A DNA stretch of 64,000 bases from Clostridium tertium (GTDB lineage: Bacteria > Bacillota > Clostridia > Clostridiales > Clostridiaceae). The translations under genes and the position numbers were made by a program. Shown piece by piece: positions 60,891-64,000 of the stretch. The notes under the pieces were generated by a model. The model saw only the letters and a list, made by a program, of their open reading frames with translations. It had not been told where the DNA came from and did not search any database. The number at the start of each line of letters is the position of its first letter. Position 1 is the stretch's first letter. Location: assembly GCF_017873245.1 (NCBI RefSeq), contig NZ_JAGGJY010000007.1:62001-126000 (forward strand), read 5' to 3'.

Positions 60891-63089
60891 TTAGTCTTTT
60901 AAATTCATCTTTCCTAAAAGTTCTGCAAAAGGATTATTTAGTGGTTCTTCTGCTTCTTTTTTCATCTTCTTCATTATATTATTTACTTCTTTTTTATTTA
61001 CCTTATCAGACTTAGAGTTAAATCTTTTATTAAATACTGAAGCTTTTTCTCTAAATGTACAATTGGTATTTGGACATACATATATTTGCCCTTCTCCATG
61101 TCCTCGAAGTTCTAATTTCTTTTTACATTCTGGACATCTAGCATTTGTATTTCTACTTACGCTTTCCCTATAGCCACACTCTCTATCTTGGCAAACATTC
61201 ATGACTCCATTTTTACCTTTTACTTCCAAAAGATATTTACCGCAATTAGGGCACTTCTTACCTGTTTTATTATCATGAATAAATTTACTATCAGTTCCTT
61301 TTATAGATTCTATTAATGCTACAGCATAGTTTCTCATTTCTTTTATAAATAAATTAGAATCTTCTTTTCCTTTGCTTATTCCATCTAATTTCTTTTCCCA
61401 TTTTGCAGTTAACAATGGTGATTTAAGCTCCTTTGGAACTAAATCTATAAGCTGCCTTCCCTTAGATGTAGGTATAATTTCTTTGCCTTTCTTTTCTATT
61501 ACAAAAGAATTAAATAATTTTTCAATTATATCTGCTCTAGTTGCAACAGTTCCAAGTCCACCTGTTTCATTTAATGTTTTAGCAGAATCTTTATCTACAC
61601 TGATATATTTTTGTGGGTTTTCCATAGCTGATAAAAGAGTTCCTTCATTAAATCTAGCTGGTGGCTTAGTTTGACCTTTACTTAAATCTACTGAATTTAT
61701 CTTTAATAAATCCCCATTATTAAGTTTTGGAATAACTTGATCTTTTAAATCATCTTCTTTTGAATTATCATCTATTATTTCTTTATCATATAAGGCTTTC
61801 CATCCCTTTGATTTTATAACTTGACCCTTTGCAATAAATATTTCTTTATTTATTTCAGCCTTTATATTTGTTTGAATATATTCAAATGGAGGCATTAAAA
61901 CACTTAAAAATCTTTTAACTACAAGGTCATATATATGTCTTTCTTCTGAACTTAAATTACTTAAGTTTGGCTTTTGCTCAGTAGGTATTATTGCATGGTG
62001 ATCACTTACCTTGCTATTATCTACAAAGCTCTTACTCACATTTATTTTTCCCTTTAATATCTCCGAAGATGCCATTCTATATTCACCAATAGATATTGCT
62101 TTTAATCTCTCTGGAATAGTTGAAACAACATCTGTTGATATATATCTTGAATCAGTTCTTGGATATGTTAAAATCTTATGATTTTCATATAGTCTTTGCA
62201 TTATTGATAAAGTTTGCTTTGCTGAATATCCCCATATTTTATTGGCATCTCTTTGTAGCTCTGTTAAATCATATAAAGCTGGAGAAAATTTCTTTTTAGG
62301 TGTTTCTGTTATAGATATTATTTTAGCATCATGCCCTTTTAAATTATTTAAAATTTTATTTGCTGCTTCTTCATTGAAAATCCTTAAATTATTATCTTTA
62401 TTAACCCACTGAAGAGATATTCCATTTGCTTTTGCAGATATAGTATAAAAGTCTTTTGGTTTAAAGTTCTTTATTTCATCTTCTCTATCAACTATCATAG
62501 CTAAAGTTGGTGATTGTACTCTTCCTGCTGAAAGCTGTGCATTATATTTACATGTTAATGCTCTTGTTGCATTAAGTCCAACTATCCAATCAGCCTCTGC
62601 TCTACATACTGCTGCCTTATATAGGTTTTCGTAGTGGCTTCCAGGCTTTAAGTTCTTGAAGCCATCTAATATCGCCTTATCAGTTTGAGATGATATCCAT
62701 AGTCTTTTTATAGGTTTCTTAACTCCTGCCTTTTCTATAATCCATCTTGCTACAAGCTCACCTTCTCTACCAGCATCTGTAGCTATTACTATTTCTTCAA
62801 TATCATTTCTATTTAAAAGCTTTTTTACTTCGTAAAATTGCTTAGATGTCTTTTTTAAAACAGTAAGCTTCATATACTTAGGTAACATTGGAAGAGTTTC
62901 CATACTCCAAGTTTTATACTTCTCATCATATCCTTCTGGATCTTGAAGACCAACTAAATGCCCTAATGCCCAAGTTATTACATACTTATTTCCTTCAATA
63001 TATGATCCCTTATTTTGATTACTTTTTAGAACCTTTGCTATATCTCTACCAACAGAAGGCTTTTCTGCTAGTACTAATACTTTTCCCAT
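60891..63089 (-). CDS. topB: DNA topoisomerase III
   Basis: This is a type IA topoisomerase of 732 residues. The Toprim domain opens the protein (LVLAEKPSVGRDIAKVL, DAGREGELVARWI), and the active tyrosine lies in TYPRTDSRYIS. A C-terminal region carries two zinc-ribbon-like units (CPNCGKYL...CQDRECGY and CPECKKKL...CPNTNC). It lies alone, and no mobile-element genes are next to it. Confidence 0.95.
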   Translation of the reverse strand: MGKVLVLAEKPSVGRDIAKVLKSNQNKGSYIEGNKYVITWALGHLVGLQDPEGYDEKYKTWSMETLPMLPKYMKLTVLKKTSKQFYEVKKLLNRNDIEEIVIATDAGREGELVARWIIEKAGVKKPIKRLWISSQTDKAILDGFKNLKPGSHYENLYKAAVCRAEADWIVGLNATRALTCKYNAQLSAGRVQSPTLAMIVDREDEIKNFKPKDFYTISAKANGISLQWVNKDNNLRIFNEEAANKILNNLKGHDAKIISITETPKKKFSPALYDLTELQRDANKIWGYSAKQTLSIMQRLYENHKILTYPRTDSRYISTDVVSTIPERLKAISIGEYRMASSEILKGKINVSKSFVDNSKVSDHHAIIPTEQKPNLSNLSSEERHIYDLVVKRFLSVLMPPFEYIQTNIKAEINKEIFIAKGQVIKSKGWKALYDKEIIDDNSKEDDLKDQVIPKLNNGDLLKINSVDLSKGQTKPPARFNEGTLLSAMENPQKYISVDKDSAKTLNETGGLGTVATRADIIEKLFNSFVIEKKGKEIIPTSKGRQLIDLVPKELKSPLLTAKWEKKLDGISKGKEDSNLFIKEMRNYAVALIESIKGTDSKFIHDNKTGKKCPNCGKYLLEVKGKNGVMNVCQDRECGYRESVSRNTNARCPECKKKLELRGHGEGQIYVCPNTNCTFREKASVFNKRFNSKSDKVNKKEVNNIMKKMKKEAEEPLNNPFAELLGKMNLKD

Positions 63090-63305
63090 AATATTAAGTC
63101 CTTTCTATTTTAAGAGTTCTATTTTAACTCTTAACCAAATCTCTATTTATTTTCTTTTATCTACTTAAACTATATCTAATTTATAATATTCTGTAAACCT
63201 TCTTTAAATAAACATTATATATTTAAGATATCCTTATATTCATAATTAGTAAATTCCTACATTTAATGATATAATAAATGATAAAATAACATAGGGGGAA
63301 TATCT

Positions 63306-63704
63306 ATGGTAGAAATATTAAAATTAATAGCTAACATTATTAATGACTTACATGATAAAGTTTTAGATATTGTCAGCATAGCTGGGTATCAATTAAATGA
63401 TAAACAACTTCACTTTATATTTATGGCTTTAATTGGAATAATTATATTTGGAGTAACACAAGTTTTATTTAAGAAACTTGCAAAATATAGCATTACTGCA
63501 ATATCTTTTATCTATACATTAACAGTTATGATAGTTATAGTTTTTGCTATAGAAATACAGCAAAAACTAACAAACAGAGGTAATATGGAATTTGCTGATA
63601 TTGCTTATGGTTTATATGGTTTCATTTATATCTTTTTTATCTATTTACTTATAAAGATCATTGTAATAGTAATAAAGAAAATATATAAGAAATATAAAAA
63701 ATAA
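63306..63704 (+). CDS. Hypothetical membrane protein, 132 aa
   Basis: Three hydrophobic helices are visible (about residues 34-55, 63-84 and 105-126), and the tail is highly basic (KKIYKKYKK). The N-terminal 30 residues are polar. No family is recognised. AGGGGG precedes the ATG, and a TATAAT-like box lies about 40 bp upstream. Confidence 0.65.
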   Translation: MVEILKLIANIINDLHDKVLDIVSIAGYQLNDKQLHFIFMALIGIIIFGVTQVLFKKLAKYSITAISFIYTLTVMIVIVFAIEIQQKLTNRGNMEFADIAYGLYGFIYIFFIYLLIKIIVIVIKKIYKKYKK

Positions 63705-64000
63705 TTATAGTTTTTTTCATACTGACTTATAGTATTGAATATCACTTTAACATATAATTTTTATTTAAAATGAATTTATATTAGTAAAATTATAAAATAC
63801 ATATGATAATCTGATTATTAGTAAAAGGCTCAATCTAAGAAATCTATTTAATATAAAATTTATTAAATTTAAAGTAAGCTTTATTGCCTTAAAAAGTTAA
63901 TATCTTATTTTGTAAAGGGGGTCGCGAAACGCGACCCCCTTTTAAACCATTGATTTTACTTACTTAAAGACGTTTTTTAACTTAAATAAAAGTTTATGTC
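63705..64000. other. Right-edge intergenic region
   Basis: No gene is visible. It is AT-rich except for the strong GC hairpin at 63914-63943. Confidence 0.5.
63914..63943. terminator. Strong GC-rich terminator
   Basis: The stem AAAGGGGGTCGCG / CGCGACCCCCTTT with an AAA loop is far more GC-rich than any other hairpin in the window. It ends in a short T-run and may stop the 63306 gene or a transcript entering from the right. Confidence 0.7.

Noticed and set aside
1..64000. CRISPR array, insertion sequence or replication origin
   Set aside because: No regularly spaced direct repeats, no transposase-like ORF and no DnaA-box cluster were noticed on reading the window.

Overview
The window is AT-rich chromosomal DNA from a spore-forming, low-GC Firmicute, most likely Clostridium sensu stricto (cluster I, near C. 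perfringens or C. tertium). This rests on the codon use, strong GGAGG ribosome sites, a spore alpha/beta-type SASP, a PdaB-like deacetylase, a valS T-box and the gene families present. I see no transposase, integrase, CRISPR array or rRNA. A tRNA 3' end (probably tRNA-Cys) lies at the left edge.

Layout. 0-5 kb: hslO, a methyltransferase, a SASP, and asd-dapA-dapB for lysine/diaminopimelate. 5-11 kb: oppBCDFA oligopeptide transporter with a clear promoter and a cre-like box. 11-14 kb: an aminotransferase, cobO and dapH; dapH completes an acetylase-type DAP route begun by asd/dapA/dapB. 14-19 kb: a two-OB-fold SSB-like protein, PdaB-like deacetylase, DUF4364 protein, YVTN beta-propeller, TSCPD protein and a membrane-anchored amidase. 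19-22 kb: heme oxygenase behind a pair of palindromes, then a CymR-like Rrf2 regulator and cysK.

22-41 kb is the centrepiece, a nitrate reduction island on the minus strand. It holds two paralogous three-gene nitrate reductase sets (Mo-enzyme, four-cluster ferredoxin, FAD oxidoreductase). Between them is an almost complete molybdenum cofactor set (mobB, moeA, mobA, mogA, a second MoeA/MogA-type protein, moaC, moaA, MOSC; moaD, moaE and moeB are not here). Also present are two SLAC1/TehA-type anion channels and an ABC importer of the nitrate/sulfonate/taurine class. Regulatory DNA fits this: a Moco-riboswitch-like leader with a terminator before moeA, CRP/FNR-type palindromes placed near -41 at the second nitrate reductase operon and at one channel gene, and a Rex-like box. 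The likely picture is nitrate uptake, reduction and nitrite efflux controlled by cofactor level, redox state and a CRP/FNR-family activator.

41-49 kb: DUF4003 protein, rnz, deoD, an orphan endolysin-like amidase, folC with two tandem ATP-grasp ligases. 49-53 kb: valS with a Val (GUA) T-box leader. 53-58 kb: PfkB-family kinase (PsuK-like), TPR protein, CvpA-like/transglutaminase fusion, recX and an M16 peptidase. 58-64 kb: an OmpR-type two-component pair, a small zinc-ribbon protein, topB and a small membrane protein. Several small proteins were called by hand (54, 41 and 45 aa), and many start sites were moved to the ATG or TTG that follows a good Shine-Dalgarno sequence.
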